In this document: one piece after another, positions 8,503 through 15,565 of the stretch | How positions within the stretch are numbered: position 1 is the stretch's first letter | Layout: the number at the start of each line of letters is the position of its first letter | Assembly: GCF_030815095.1 (NCBI RefSeq) | Contig: NZ_JAUSWF010000001.1 | Location: 274,418 to 338,417, forward strand | DNA from: Aedoeadaptatus ivorii | GTDB lineage: Bacteria; Bacillota; Clostridia; Tissierellales; Peptoniphilaceae | DNA: 64,000 nucleotides | Direction of reading: 5' to 3' | Notes under the pieces: generated by a model | Seen by the model: only the letters and a program-made list of their open reading frames with translations | Told to the model about the DNA's origin: nothing | Database searches by the model: none | Program-made: the position numbers and the translations under genes

Positions 8503-8994
8503 TTATCGTCCTTTCTTGGATTCAACGGGTTTTAGCAGCACGACCGCCATGGCGGTTATGCCCTCTTCTCTACCTTCATACCCCATTTGCTCTGTGGTGG
8601 TAGCCTTCACGGAAATATCGTCGATATTTTTTGAGAACACGGCGGCCAAATTGGCGCGCATCGCATCGATATAGGGCGAAAGTTTGGGCCGCTGTGCCAT
8701 AATGGTGGCATCGACATTGCCCAGCGTATAGCCCTTCTTTTGCATAAGCGCCACCACTTCTTCGAGCATTCGAATACTCGAAGCGTCCTTATACTGCGGG
8801 TCCGTATCGGGAAACAGTTTCCCGATGTCGCCCAGGGCGAGGGCCCCCAAGATCGCATCTTCGATGGCGTGCACGAGTACATCCGCATCCGAGTGTCCCA
8901 GGAGCCCGGCTTCGTGGGGAATCTTAACCCCGCCGAGAATAAAATCCCGCCCCGTCGTCAATCGATGAACATCATAGCCGATTCCGATTTTCAT
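8503..8994 (-). CDS. ispF: 2-C-methyl-D-erythritol 2,4-cyclodiphosphate synthase
   Basis: IspF is the fifth step of the MEP isoprenoid pathway. The 163-residue protein shows GIGYDVHRL (metal Asp and His), LLGHSDADVLVHA, the DIGKLFPDTDP motif, and KATTTEQMGYEGREEGI near the C-terminus. It overlaps ispD, a second MEP enzyme, by four bases (ATGA). The pathway makes precursors for undecaprenyl phosphate, which the neighbouring RodA/PBP pair depends on through lipid II. Confidence 0.96.
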   Translation of the reverse strand: MKIGIGYDVHRLTTGRDFILGGVKIPHEAGLLGHSDADVLVHAIEDAILGALALGDIGKLFPDTDPQYKDASSIRMLEEVVALMQKKGYTLGNVDATIMAQRPKLSPYIDAMRANLAAVFSKNIDDISVKATTTEQMGYEGREEGITAMAVVLLKPVESKKGR

Positions 8995-9692
8995 AATTCA
9001 TCCCTATCCTCGCAAATGGCCTCCGCCAGAATCAAGTCTTCCGGCGTCGTGATTTTAATATTGTTATAAGAGCCCGGGATCAAGCGAACGCTCTTTCCCG
9101 TCTTTTCGACCAGGGAACAATCGTCCGTGCCGTAATATCCTTCGTCGAAAGCCTGCCTATAGGCATGCACCAGGACGTCCTTTTGAAATCCCTGGGGCGT
9201 TTGAATGGCATACAATTTGGAACGATCGGGGGTGACCCGCGCCCATTTGCCGTCGCTACTGATCTTGACCGTATCCTTCATAGGCGTCATCAGGCAACAG
9301 GCGCCGTATTCTTCCGCACAGCGAATGCTCTCGAGGATCTCCGCACGTGTGATAAAAGGCCGCGCGCCGTCGTGGGTCAAGACGATGCCGTCCCAGTCCG
9401 AAAGAAACTGCAGTCCCTGCCAAATGCTGTCCTGTCTTTCCTTTCCGCCGATCACGATGTGAATGGGGTGAATCGGCTGCATCGCATGAAGGATCGATGC
9501 GATCATGGGCTCTTCCCCTTCGCGAATCAAGAGCACGATTTTGTCGATCTCCTCCATGACGTCGAACTTTTCCAGCGTTCGGCGGATCATGGGCTTGCCG
9601 CGGATGGGAAGAAACTGCTTATTGAGTTCGTAATTCATGCGCCGGCCCATTCCCGCCGCGGCAATCATCGCACACACTTCTTGTTTACTCAT
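8991..9692 (-). CDS. ispD: 2-C-methyl-D-erythritol 4-phosphate cytidylyltransferase
   Basis: IspD transfers CMP to methylerythritol phosphate in the MEP pathway. The protein has the nucleotidyltransferase signature IAAAGMGRRMNYELNKQFLPIRGKP at the N-terminus, THDGARPF near residue 105, and the C-terminal NIKITTPEDL motif. I choose the ATG at 9692 (233 residues, MSKQEV), preceded by AGAGGG; it overlaps the end of the PBP gene by 8 bases. An upstream in-frame ATG at 9725 would add 11 residues with no family support. Confidence 0.95.
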   Translation of the reverse strand: MSKQEVCAMIAAAGMGRRMNYELNKQFLPIRGKPMIRRTLEKFDVMEEIDKIVLLIREGEEPMIASILHAMQPIHPIHIVIGGKERQDSIWQGLQFLSDWDGIVLTHDGARPFITRAEILESIRCAEEYGACCLMTPMKDTVKISSDGKWARVTPDRSKLYAIQTPQGFQKDVLVHAYRQAFDEGYYGTDDCSLVEKTGKSVRLIPGSYNNIKITTPEDLILAEAICEDRDEL

Positions 9693-11118
9693 CTTGGCCC
9701 TCTGCTGCGATATGTCGCAATCCATAGGAGAGGATGTCGGCGGCGATCGGTGCCGCCGCCGCCCCGCCGGTGCTGTTCGCCTGCTCTACCAAGACAGCGA
9801 CCGCAAGCTGCGGGTCCTCTGCCGGCGCGTAACCGATAAACCAGGCGTGATCCTTGCCGGAGGCATTTTCTGCCGTACCCGTCTTCCCGGCCACCTGTAC
9901 CGAACGGAGGGAGGCCTTTTTTCCGGTTCCGTCCTGTACCGCAGAGATCAAGTACTTGTTCAAGGTCTCCGCGATTTCCGGCGAAACGGATTCTCGCAGG
10001 ACCTCGGGCTCTCTCCCTTCGATCTTGGTGCCCTTGGCGTCGTCGATTTCTTTGACGAGGATGGGCCGCATCATTTTGCCTTCGTTTCCGATGGCAGAGG
10101 CGACCATCGCCATATTCAAAGGCGTCGCCAACACATCCCCCTGCCCGATGGCGGAGGCCGCCAAAGTGGTCTTGGGGAGGTTTTTTTGGTAATCGAAGAC
10201 CGAGACCGATACGGGAAGGTCGAAGGGAATTTTCGCATTGAAATGGAATTTATCCGAGGCATTGCCCAGGGCTTCTTGTCCCAGCTGTGATCCCTTACTG
10301 ACGAAATAGGTATTCACCGACTTCATCAAAGCTTCCCGGAGATCGATTGCGCCGTATTGTCCCCCGCCTGCATTTCTAAATTCTCTGCCGTCGATGACTT
10401 GGGAACCCGTATCCTCATAGTTTAGATTCACCCGATCCTGATCCAACAGAGCCGATGCCGTAATCACCTTAAAGGTGGATCCGGGCGGATATTTTCCGTT
10501 GATCGATCGGTTCAGTAGCGCGCCCGCTTCGTTTTGTTGCAGCGTATTCCAATCCTCCGCCACGGTTGCCGCATTGTAGTCCGGGAGCGAGACCATCGCA
10601 TAGATTTCTCCGGTTTTCGGGTTCATCAGCACGATGCTGCCCTTTTCGGTATTTTCCTCGAGGATTTCCCGCGCCTTGGATTGCACCTGCGTATCCACCG
10701 TTAGGATCAAAGAGTTGCCGTCCTGTTTGCGGTTTCGGATCATATCCGAAAGTTCTTTTAAGGTGCGGTTTCCGTTTCTGTTCAGCAGATAATCGTTATA
10801 GCTCGATTCTAAGCCGCTCTTTCCCAAAGAAGTATGAGAGTAGCCGATCAAATGCGAATACAGAATCGGATAGGTATACTCCCGATAATACTTGCCCGGC
10901 TCTCCCTTGGAGGTGGCGAGCAACTCGCCGTTTCTATCGTAAATATCGCCCCGCTTAACCTGCGCTTCGGCGATATAACTCCGCCGATTGGACGGATGCT
11001 TCTTGACGGTTTCCGCTTCGAAGAAGTAAAAATACGTCAAATACAGAATCGCGCCCAAAAAAAGCAACATCAGGCCCGCCAGGAGGATGATTATCTTTCG
11101 ATTTTCGGATTTGTTCAC
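9685..11118 (-). CDS. Class B penicillin-binding protein (PbpA/PBP2-like transpeptidase)
   Basis: A 477-residue membrane-anchored D,D-transpeptidase. One TM helix spans about residues 9-31. A short dimerisation region follows, and the transpeptidase domain has the three active-site motifs: PGSTFK (Ser near residue 215), SVN (near 268) and AGKTGTAE (near 405). There is no PASTA domain. It sits directly after a RodA/FtsW gene and an FHA gene, the order seen in the actinobacterial fhaB-rodA-pbpA set. This suggests it is the partner transpeptidase of that glycosyltransferase rather than a generic PBP. Confidence 0.93.
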   Translation of the reverse strand: MNKSENRKIIILLAGLMLLFLGAILYLTYFYFFEAETVKKHPSNRRSYIAEAQVKRGDIYDRNGELLATSKGEPGKYYREYTYPILYSHLIGYSHTSLGKSGLESSYNDYLLNRNGNRTLKELSDMIRNRKQDGNSLILTVDTQVQSKAREILEENTEKGSIVLMNPKTGEIYAMVSLPDYNAATVAEDWNTLQQNEAGALLNRSINGKYPPGSTFKVITASALLDQDRVNLNYEDTGSQVIDGREFRNAGGGQYGAIDLREALMKSVNTYFVSKGSQLGQEALGNASDKFHFNAKIPFDLPVSVSVFDYQKNLPKTTLAASAIGQGDVLATPLNMAMVASAIGNEGKMMRPILVKEIDDAKGTKIEGREPEVLRESVSPEIAETLNKYLISAVQDGTGKKASLRSVQVAGKTGTAENASGKDHAWFIGYAPAEDPQLAVAVLVEQANSTGGAAAAPIAADILSYGLRHIAAEGQDE

Positions 11119-12383
11119 GATATCTCTCCCATATTCTTCGCCTCTTCCGGCTCCGTCGATTTTTCGTACTTCCAGGACAGATCTTCAGAGGCGACCTGTA
11201 GGATTCCCAAGGCGATAAAGCTCGAAAGAATAGAGCTCCCGCCGTAGGACATAAAGGGCAGCGTAATCCCCGTCATGGGAATCAATTTTATGACCCCGCC
11301 GATGTTCAAAAAAGCCTGTACCGAAATCAAGACCGTAGCGGAGATCGCCAGCATGCGGTAGAACTTGTATTCTTGTTCCAGTGCTATCTTTATGCCCCGG
11401 TAGACGAGGAGCAGATACAAGAGGATGACGGCGAATCCCGCAAACAGACCCATCTCTTCACAGATGACCGGAAAGATAAAGTCCGAAACGGATACGGGGA
11501 TCAGCTCCGGATGCCCGAAGCCGATGCCCGCGCCGAAAAATCCGCCTTCCGCGATGGCAAAGAGAGATTGTACGACCTGCCTTCCTGCGTTATATACGTC
11601 CTCCCAGGGATTCAGCCAAATATTCACGCGGGTGCGCACGTGACCGAAGAGAAAGAACCCGGCGACGCTCCCGACGGCGAGTAGGCCGAGGTTTACAAAG
11701 AAAGCCTTAATATCCGGATCGTAGATAAATTGGATGGCGAGATACATCGCCATAAAGAGCACGGCCGTTCCCAAATCCCGCTGGATAAACAGGAGCAGGA
11801 CGAAGAAATAAATGACCGCCAAAATGATGTAGCTGGCATAGGGAAAGCGCGTATACTTTTCGTAGTTTGCATAAAACCCGCCCAGAATAAACATCAATAG
11901 AATCTTAATAAACTCCGTCGGCTGAAAGACGATAAAGCCTAGATTGAGCCAGTTGCGCGCTCCGCCTACGGTTTTTCCGAAAATTAACGTCGCCAAAAAC
12001 AACGCCACACTTACGGCGAGGGCGAGGGAACCGAACCGCTCGAGATTGGGCAGGATGCGCACGATAAAATAAGTGGCATAAAAAAACAAAACCCCTATAA
12101 AAGCCCATTGGAGTTGCTTGATACCCGTTTCCGGATCGATACGAAAGATCGTAGTGACACCAATCGTCAGTAAAAGGGATACGATTAAAAATATATAATT
12201 ATCGCCCGTCGTGATCTTGCCCAAGATAAAGTTTGAAATATAGATTACGAAGATCAGGCCGCCGGCTAAAAACAGAAACTGTCTATCCAGCTGGCCGTCG
12301 TAGGTATAAAATACCAAGACGATGGCGAGAATTTCGAAGATCAGCAAGAGGTCGCGCGGACGTCTGAGCAATTTTTCTCTCAT
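11115..12383 (-). CDS. SEDS-family peptidoglycan polymerase (RodA/FtsW-type)
   Basis: A 422-residue integral membrane protein with about ten TM helices. It shows SEDS signatures: NLGFIVFQPTEFIKI, QRDLGTAVLFM, the conserved Asp/Glu-bearing extracellular loop around GFGHPELIPVSVSDFIFPVICEE, and GITLPFMSYGGSS near the C-terminus. SEDS proteins polymerise lipid II into glycan strands with a class B PBP; the next gene, overlapping by four bases, encodes that PBP. The ATG at 12383 is preceded by AGGTGAT. A TTG 24 bases upstream lies inside the fha gene and is less likely. Confidence 0.93.
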   Translation of the reverse strand: MREKLLRRPRDLLLIFEILAIVLVFYTYDGQLDRQFLFLAGGLIFVIYISNFILGKITTGDNYIFLIVSLLLTIGVTTIFRIDPETGIKQLQWAFIGVLFFYATYFIVRILPNLERFGSLALAVSVALFLATLIFGKTVGGARNWLNLGFIVFQPTEFIKILLMFILGGFYANYEKYTRFPYASYIILAVIYFFVLLLFIQRDLGTAVLFMAMYLAIQFIYDPDIKAFFVNLGLLAVGSVAGFFLFGHVRTRVNIWLNPWEDVYNAGRQVVQSLFAIAEGGFFGAGIGFGHPELIPVSVSDFIFPVICEEMGLFAGFAVILLYLLLVYRGIKIALEQEYKFYRMLAISATVLISVQAFLNIGGVIKLIPMTGITLPFMSYGGSSILSSFIALGILQVASEDLSWKYEKSTEPEEAKNMGEIS

Positions 12384-12387
12384 GGGA

Positions 12388-12825
12388 TCACCTACCTTGA
12401 TCGACAAACAGGAATTGGATAAATCCGACGCCGATGCGGTCGCCGTTTTTCAGTTCTGCCTCTTCATAGAGCGTATTCCCGTTTAAGAAAGTTCCGTTGG
12501 CACTGTGGAGATCTCGGATATAATACTTTCCGTCTGCTTTTTCGATCACCAAGTGATTTTTAGAGACGAAATTGTCTTTGATCACGATATCATTTTTGCT
12601 GCTTCGACCCAATTTCGTCGTGCCGCGCAATACATAGTATTCCTGCATTTTGAAGTTCAACGAATCCAGTCGGTTGACGACTTTCAGATACGCCTCATCT
12701 TTTTGAATATCTGTCGCCTTCATAGATCGGATGTCCAAATAGATCATCCGAATGATCGTAAAGATAAACAGATAGATGATAAATATAAATATATATTTTA
12801 AAATTTGCGACAGTATTGCAATCAT
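12388..12825 (-). CDS. Membrane-anchored FHA-domain protein
   Basis: A 145-residue protein with one N-terminal TM helix (about residues 5-28) and a C-terminal FHA domain: TTKLGRSSKNDIVI, SKNHLVI, and DLHSANGTFLNG carry the conserved Gly-Arg, Ser-x-x-His and Asn-Gly positions. FHA domains bind phosphothreonine peptides, so a Ser/Thr kinase elsewhere is implied. It is the first gene of the eight-gene unit ending in glpX and lies next to RodA and PBP, so it may regulate wall elongation. The ATG at 12825 uses GGGGTG as SD; the ATG at 12837 has none. Confidence 0.9.
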   Translation of the reverse strand: MIAILSQILKYIFIFIIYLFIFTIIRMIYLDIRSMKATDIQKDEAYLKVVNRLDSLNFKMQEYYVLRGTTKLGRSSKNDIVIKDNFVSKNHLVIEKADGKYYIRDLHSANGTFLNGNTLYEEAELKNGDRIGVGFIQFLFVDQGR

Positions 12826-12851
12826 CTGACACCCCATTCAATTTTAAGTAA

Positions 12852-12880
12852 ATATTATCACAGAAAGGGCGCATTATCAA
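12852..12880 (-). promoter_or_regulatory. Promoter of the fha-rodA-pbp-isp-fba-tal-glpX unit
   Basis: Minus strand: TTGATA (12875-12880), 17-base spacer, TAATAT (12852-12857). It is in the 113-base divergent region shared with recX, the only place where transcription diverges in the window. Confidence 0.6.
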
Positions 12881-12910
12881 TGAAAGCCGCGCCTCACCCT
12901 TTGGGGATCG

Positions 12911-12936
12911 AGATCGCAAAAATCGCGATCTATGAT
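12911..12936 (+). promoter_or_regulatory. Putative recX -10 element beside a 7-bp inverted repeat
   Basis: A perfect inverted repeat AGATCGC...GCGATCT (12911-12917 and 12925-12931, seven-base gap) ends at a TATGAT -10-like box (12931-12936). The recX ATG is at 12951, so RNA starting about seven bases after the box would have a leader of fewer than ten bases and no SD. The -35 is poor. The repeat could be an operator. Confidence 0.4.
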
Positions 12937-12950
12937 AAAATAAATCCGTG

Positions 12951-13556
12951 ATGTCTATGATTATTTTACGAATTGAAAAGGCGGGGAAAGATTTCATCCT
13001 CCGCGGCGATAATGAGGAAGAAATACGCATTACAGAATCCGTTTTCGTGCGTCATAATCTCTATAAAGGCAAAGATCTGTCGCAAGACGAGATTCGAGAA
13101 ATCCACGCGGATTCAAAGAGACAAGAGGCGATCGATATTGCTCTATCCAAGCTCAGAAACCGCAAGACCGAAGGCGAGATTCGCAGACTGCTTTCAGAGC
13201 GGGAATTTGCCGATACGACGATCGATGCCGCGATTTCCTATCTGGAGACGTACGGATACGTCGACGACAGAGAATATGCGATCTTATATTGCCGCGACAA
13301 AAAAAATATCAACGGCTACGGACCGATTAAAATCGCCTATCTGTTGCGACAAAAAAAGGTGCCGGACGATTGCATCGACCGGGCGCTAGCGGAGTATTCC
13401 GTCGAAGAAGAAATCGAAAAGATTCGTGCCCTCACGGAAAAACGATTTGTTCGAGGTGGTTCTTTGAAAAAAGAGAAGCCGAAGATCATTCGATTTTTTA
13501 TGAACCGTGGCTTTCACTACGATGCGATTCGGAAGGGGATGTCGGAATGGACATAA
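12951..13556 (+). CDS. recX: Regulatory protein RecX
   Basis: RecX binds RecA filaments and limits recombination activity. The 201-residue protein has the three-helix repeat pattern of the family, best seen in AIDIALSKLRNRKTEGEIRRLL, YLETYGYVDDREYAILYCRD and GYGPIKIAYLLRQKKV. The start is uncertain: GTG 12948, ATG 12951 and ATG 12957 are in frame and none has a clear SD. I use 12951. recA is not in the window. It heads the only plus-strand group, and its end overlaps the GIY-YIG gene by 10 bases. Confidence 0.88.
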   Translation: MSMIILRIEKAGKDFILRGDNEEEIRITESVFVRHNLYKGKDLSQDEIREIHADSKRQEAIDIALSKLRNRKTEGEIRRLLSEREFADTTIDAAISYLETYGYVDDREYAILYCRDKKNINGYGPIKIAYLLRQKKVPDDCIDRALAEYSVEEEIEKIRALTEKRFVRGGSLKKEKPKIIRFFMNRGFHYDAIRKGMSEWT

Positions 13557-13819
13557 TTTCGCATTACGTCTATATACTCCGCTGCGCCGACGGAAGCCTG
13601 TATACAGGCTATACCACCGATCCCCCGCGTCGCCTGAAGGAGCACAACGCGGGGATCGCCGCCAAATATACCCGCGGTCGACTGCCCGTAAATATGGTAT
13701 ATATAGAAGAACAAGAAAGCCGATCGGATGCGTTGAAGCGGGAATACGCCCTGAAGCAATTGACCCGACAAAAAAAATTGGATTTGATACGAAGAAAGGA
13801 GGACGCCAATGAAAAATAA
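13547..13819 (+). CDS. GIY-YIG domain protein (UPF0213/YhbQ-like)
   Basis: A 90-residue protein of the small stand-alone GIY-YIG group: HYVYILRCADGSLYTGYTTD contains the YIL...YTGYT signature, followed by RRLKEHNAG, and the C-terminal KREYALKQLTRQKK matches the family. Such proteins have a nuclease fold and are usually called putative endonucleases; the role is not settled. The ATG at 13547 has GAAGGGG upstream inside recX. A longer reading frame upstream in the same frame is only out-of-frame recX. It is followed by the exporter genes with a short overlap. Confidence 0.9.
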   Translation: MDIISHYVYILRCADGSLYTGYTTDPPRRLKEHNAGIAAKYTRGRLPVNMVYIEEQESRSDALKREYALKQLTRQKKLDLIRRKEDANEK

Positions 13820-14603
13820 CAGACCGAGCATTCAATCCGCTGCGGAAGCGAAGGAACTGATGAATCTCGCATTGACCACCGGGCAAATGCTAATCGGCAA
13901 CGGCGCGGAGATCTATCGGGCGGAAGATACCATTATGCGTATGTGCGAATCCCGCGCCAATATCCGCGACGTCGACGTCTTCGCCTTAAGTTCCGCCATA
14001 TTTCTGTCCCTCGATTACGACAACGAGACCATTACGATTTTTAAGGACATCGATTCCTATGGAACGCATTTGGGACGCATACAGGCGCTGAATGCCTTCT
14101 CGAGAGAATTCGTCGAGAGCGATATTTCCCTTCGGGAGGCGCGGGAGCAGCTCCTGTCGATCTGGTCCATACCGGTCGCCCCGCCCCTTACAAAAATGTT
14201 CTTTACCGGCATGTGCAGCGGCTCATTTGCCATGCTCTTCGGCGGAAACTGGGCGGATCTCGTCTATACGTTTTTTGTCGGCGCGATATTGAGTTTTTGC
14301 TTATACCTAATGTCGAAACGGAATCTCACCTTTTTTCCGGAAGCCTTCTTCGGTACCTTGATCATCTCACTGCTCGCCCTTGTCGGTTCCTTTTGTTTCG
14401 CCGAACTCCATATGGATATGATTATTATCGGCTCTATTATGCCCTTGGTGCCGGGTATGACGATCACCAATTCCTTTCGCGATATCATCAGCGGCGACTA
14501 TCTCTCCGGCGTTATCGGAATTACGAAGGGCATCTTCGTCGCCCTCGCCATCGCTCTGGGCGTGGGCTTTGTCTTGAGTTTCTTAAAAGTATTGGGAGGC
14601 TGA
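13809..14603 (+). CDS. Threonine/serine exporter, large subunit (DUF1212 domain)
   Basis: A 264-residue protein matching the ThrE N-terminal domain: cytoplasmic part with TGQMLIGNGAEIYRAEDTIMRM and the DVFALSSAIFLSLDY region, then about five TM helices from residue 118 on (FTGMCSGSFAMLFGG, LISLLALVGSFCF, IIIGSIMPLVPGMTITNSFRDIISGDYLSG). In Corynebacterium ThrE the two halves are one protein; here and in many Bacillota they are two genes. AAAGGAGG precedes the ATG. It exports threonine or serine by family analogy. Confidence 0.9.
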   Translation: MKNNRPSIQSAAEAKELMNLALTTGQMLIGNGAEIYRAEDTIMRMCESRANIRDVDVFALSSAIFLSLDYDNETITIFKDIDSYGTHLGRIQALNAFSREFVESDISLREAREQLLSIWSIPVAPPLTKMFFTGMCSGSFAMLFGGNWADLVYTFFVGAILSFCLYLMSKRNLTFFPEAFFGTLIISLLALVGSFCFAELHMDMIIIGSIMPLVPGMTITNSFRDIISGDYLSGVIGITKGIFVALAIALGVGFVLSFLKVLGG

Positions 14604-14604
14604 T

Positions 14605-15105
14605 ATGTCCGGAAATATTCTATTGCTGTTTATAATCTCCGTCGCTGCGACCATCGGCTATGTGGTGCCCGTCGACGCCCCGAAACGCGCTATTTTACCC
14701 GGCGCCGTTATCGGCGCGATCGCCTATCTGATTTATTTGAAGGTCATGGATTTGGGCGGAAACGCCTTCTTCGGCGCCTTTGTCGCGGCATTTATGATCG
14801 GCAGCTGCGGCGAACTCTGCTCGCGCATCTTCAAAATGCCGTCGACCATCTTCAGTATGTCCGGCTTGATTACCCTGGTACCCGGCGGCGGCATGTACTA
14901 TACCATGAGCTATCTGATCCAGGAAAATATGGATTTGTTTCTGAAAGAAGCGGTAAAGACCTTTTCAATCGCCATCGCGCTTTCTGTGGGCATCGTCGCC
15001 TCTACCCTTTTTTCGAGATCGCTGAAGAGTTTTCGACAGAGATCTATGAAAAACTCCTCCCGCCCTTTCGGCCGCTACCGGGACTTTCCGTCGATCAAAT
15101 CATAA
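14605..15105 (+). CDS. Threonine/serine exporter, small subunit (ThrE_2 domain)
   Basis: A 166-residue membrane protein with about four TM helices, matching the C-terminal half of ThrE: the N-terminal ISVAATIGYVVPVDAPKRAILPGA and the LITLVPGGGMYYTMSYLI motif. It starts one base after the stop of the large subunit with GGGAGG as SD, so both are made together. The last 25 residues are polar and Ser/Arg rich. A bidirectional terminator follows. Confidence 0.9.
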   Translation: MSGNILLLFIISVAATIGYVVPVDAPKRAILPGAVIGAIAYLIYLKVMDLGGNAFFGAFVAAFMIGSCGELCSRIFKMPSTIFSMSGLITLVPGGGMYYTMSYLIQENMDLFLKEAVKTFSIAIALSVGIVASTLFSRSLKSFRQRSMKNSSRPFGRYRDFPSIKS

Positions 15106-15117
15106 ATTATGAACATG

Positions 15118-15147
15118 AAAAAAACGCGGGTCACCCGCGTTTTTTTA
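15118..15147. terminator. Bidirectional terminator between thrE genes and rseC
   Basis: ACGCGGG (15124-15130) and CCCGCGT (15134-15140) form a stem flanked by an A-run on the left and a T-run on the right, so it can end transcription from both sides. It lies at the convergent junction and overlaps the end of the rseC-like gene. Confidence 0.85.
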
Positions 15148-15561
15148 CATGATTCTTTTCATCCTGGGCGAAGTGTCCTGTTCTCTTCCCGCATCCGCCC
15201 GTTTTAATACGAAATAACTAATAAGCAGCGACAAAAATCCCAATCCAAAGATATACAGATCCCGATTTGCTACGCTATCTGCGATCAAGTATTGACCGGC
15301 AAAGACGGCGATCAAAAATATCGCTAAGGGGATGCCGTACAATTTATAGATCGAACGCAAGACAAAGGTGTCGTTTACATACAACTCGACCCAATCTCCC
15401 ACCTTGGCACCCAGTTCATTGGGCACTGCAATGTATTCGGTCTTCGATTCACAGGCGCCATTTGTGCAGGTGGCACAGGCGGAACCGCATGCGCCCTTTC
15501 GCGTCACTTCCATATATGCCATGCCGTCTTTTACCGATACGACATGTCCCAGTTGATCCAT
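15145..15561 (-). CDS. RseC/MucC-like SoxR-reducing system membrane protein
   Basis: A 138-residue protein of the RseC/MucC family: an N-terminal cysteine-rich loop (GACGSACATCTNGAC, residues about 23-37, a possible Fe-S site), an OB-like segment with VGDWVELYV, and two TM helices (about 75-95 and 100-118). In E. coli RseC helps reduce SoxR and relates to the electron-transfer Rnf complex; the role in this host is not known. Last gene of the long ruvC-to-rseC chain, four bases after aspS. Confidence 0.85.
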   Translation of the reverse strand: MDQLGHVVSVKDGMAYMEVTRKGACGSACATCTNGACESKTEYIAVPNELGAKVGDWVELYVNDTFVLRSIYKLYGIPLAIFLIAVFAGQYLIADSVANRDLYIFGLGFLSLLISYFVLKRADAGREQDTSPRMKRIM

Positions 15562-15565
15562 AGAA

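Noticed and set aside
14595..14615. Possible frameshift splitting a single ThrE exporter gene
   Set aside because: The second gene has its own SD and ATG, and two-gene ThrE exporters are normal in Bacillota.
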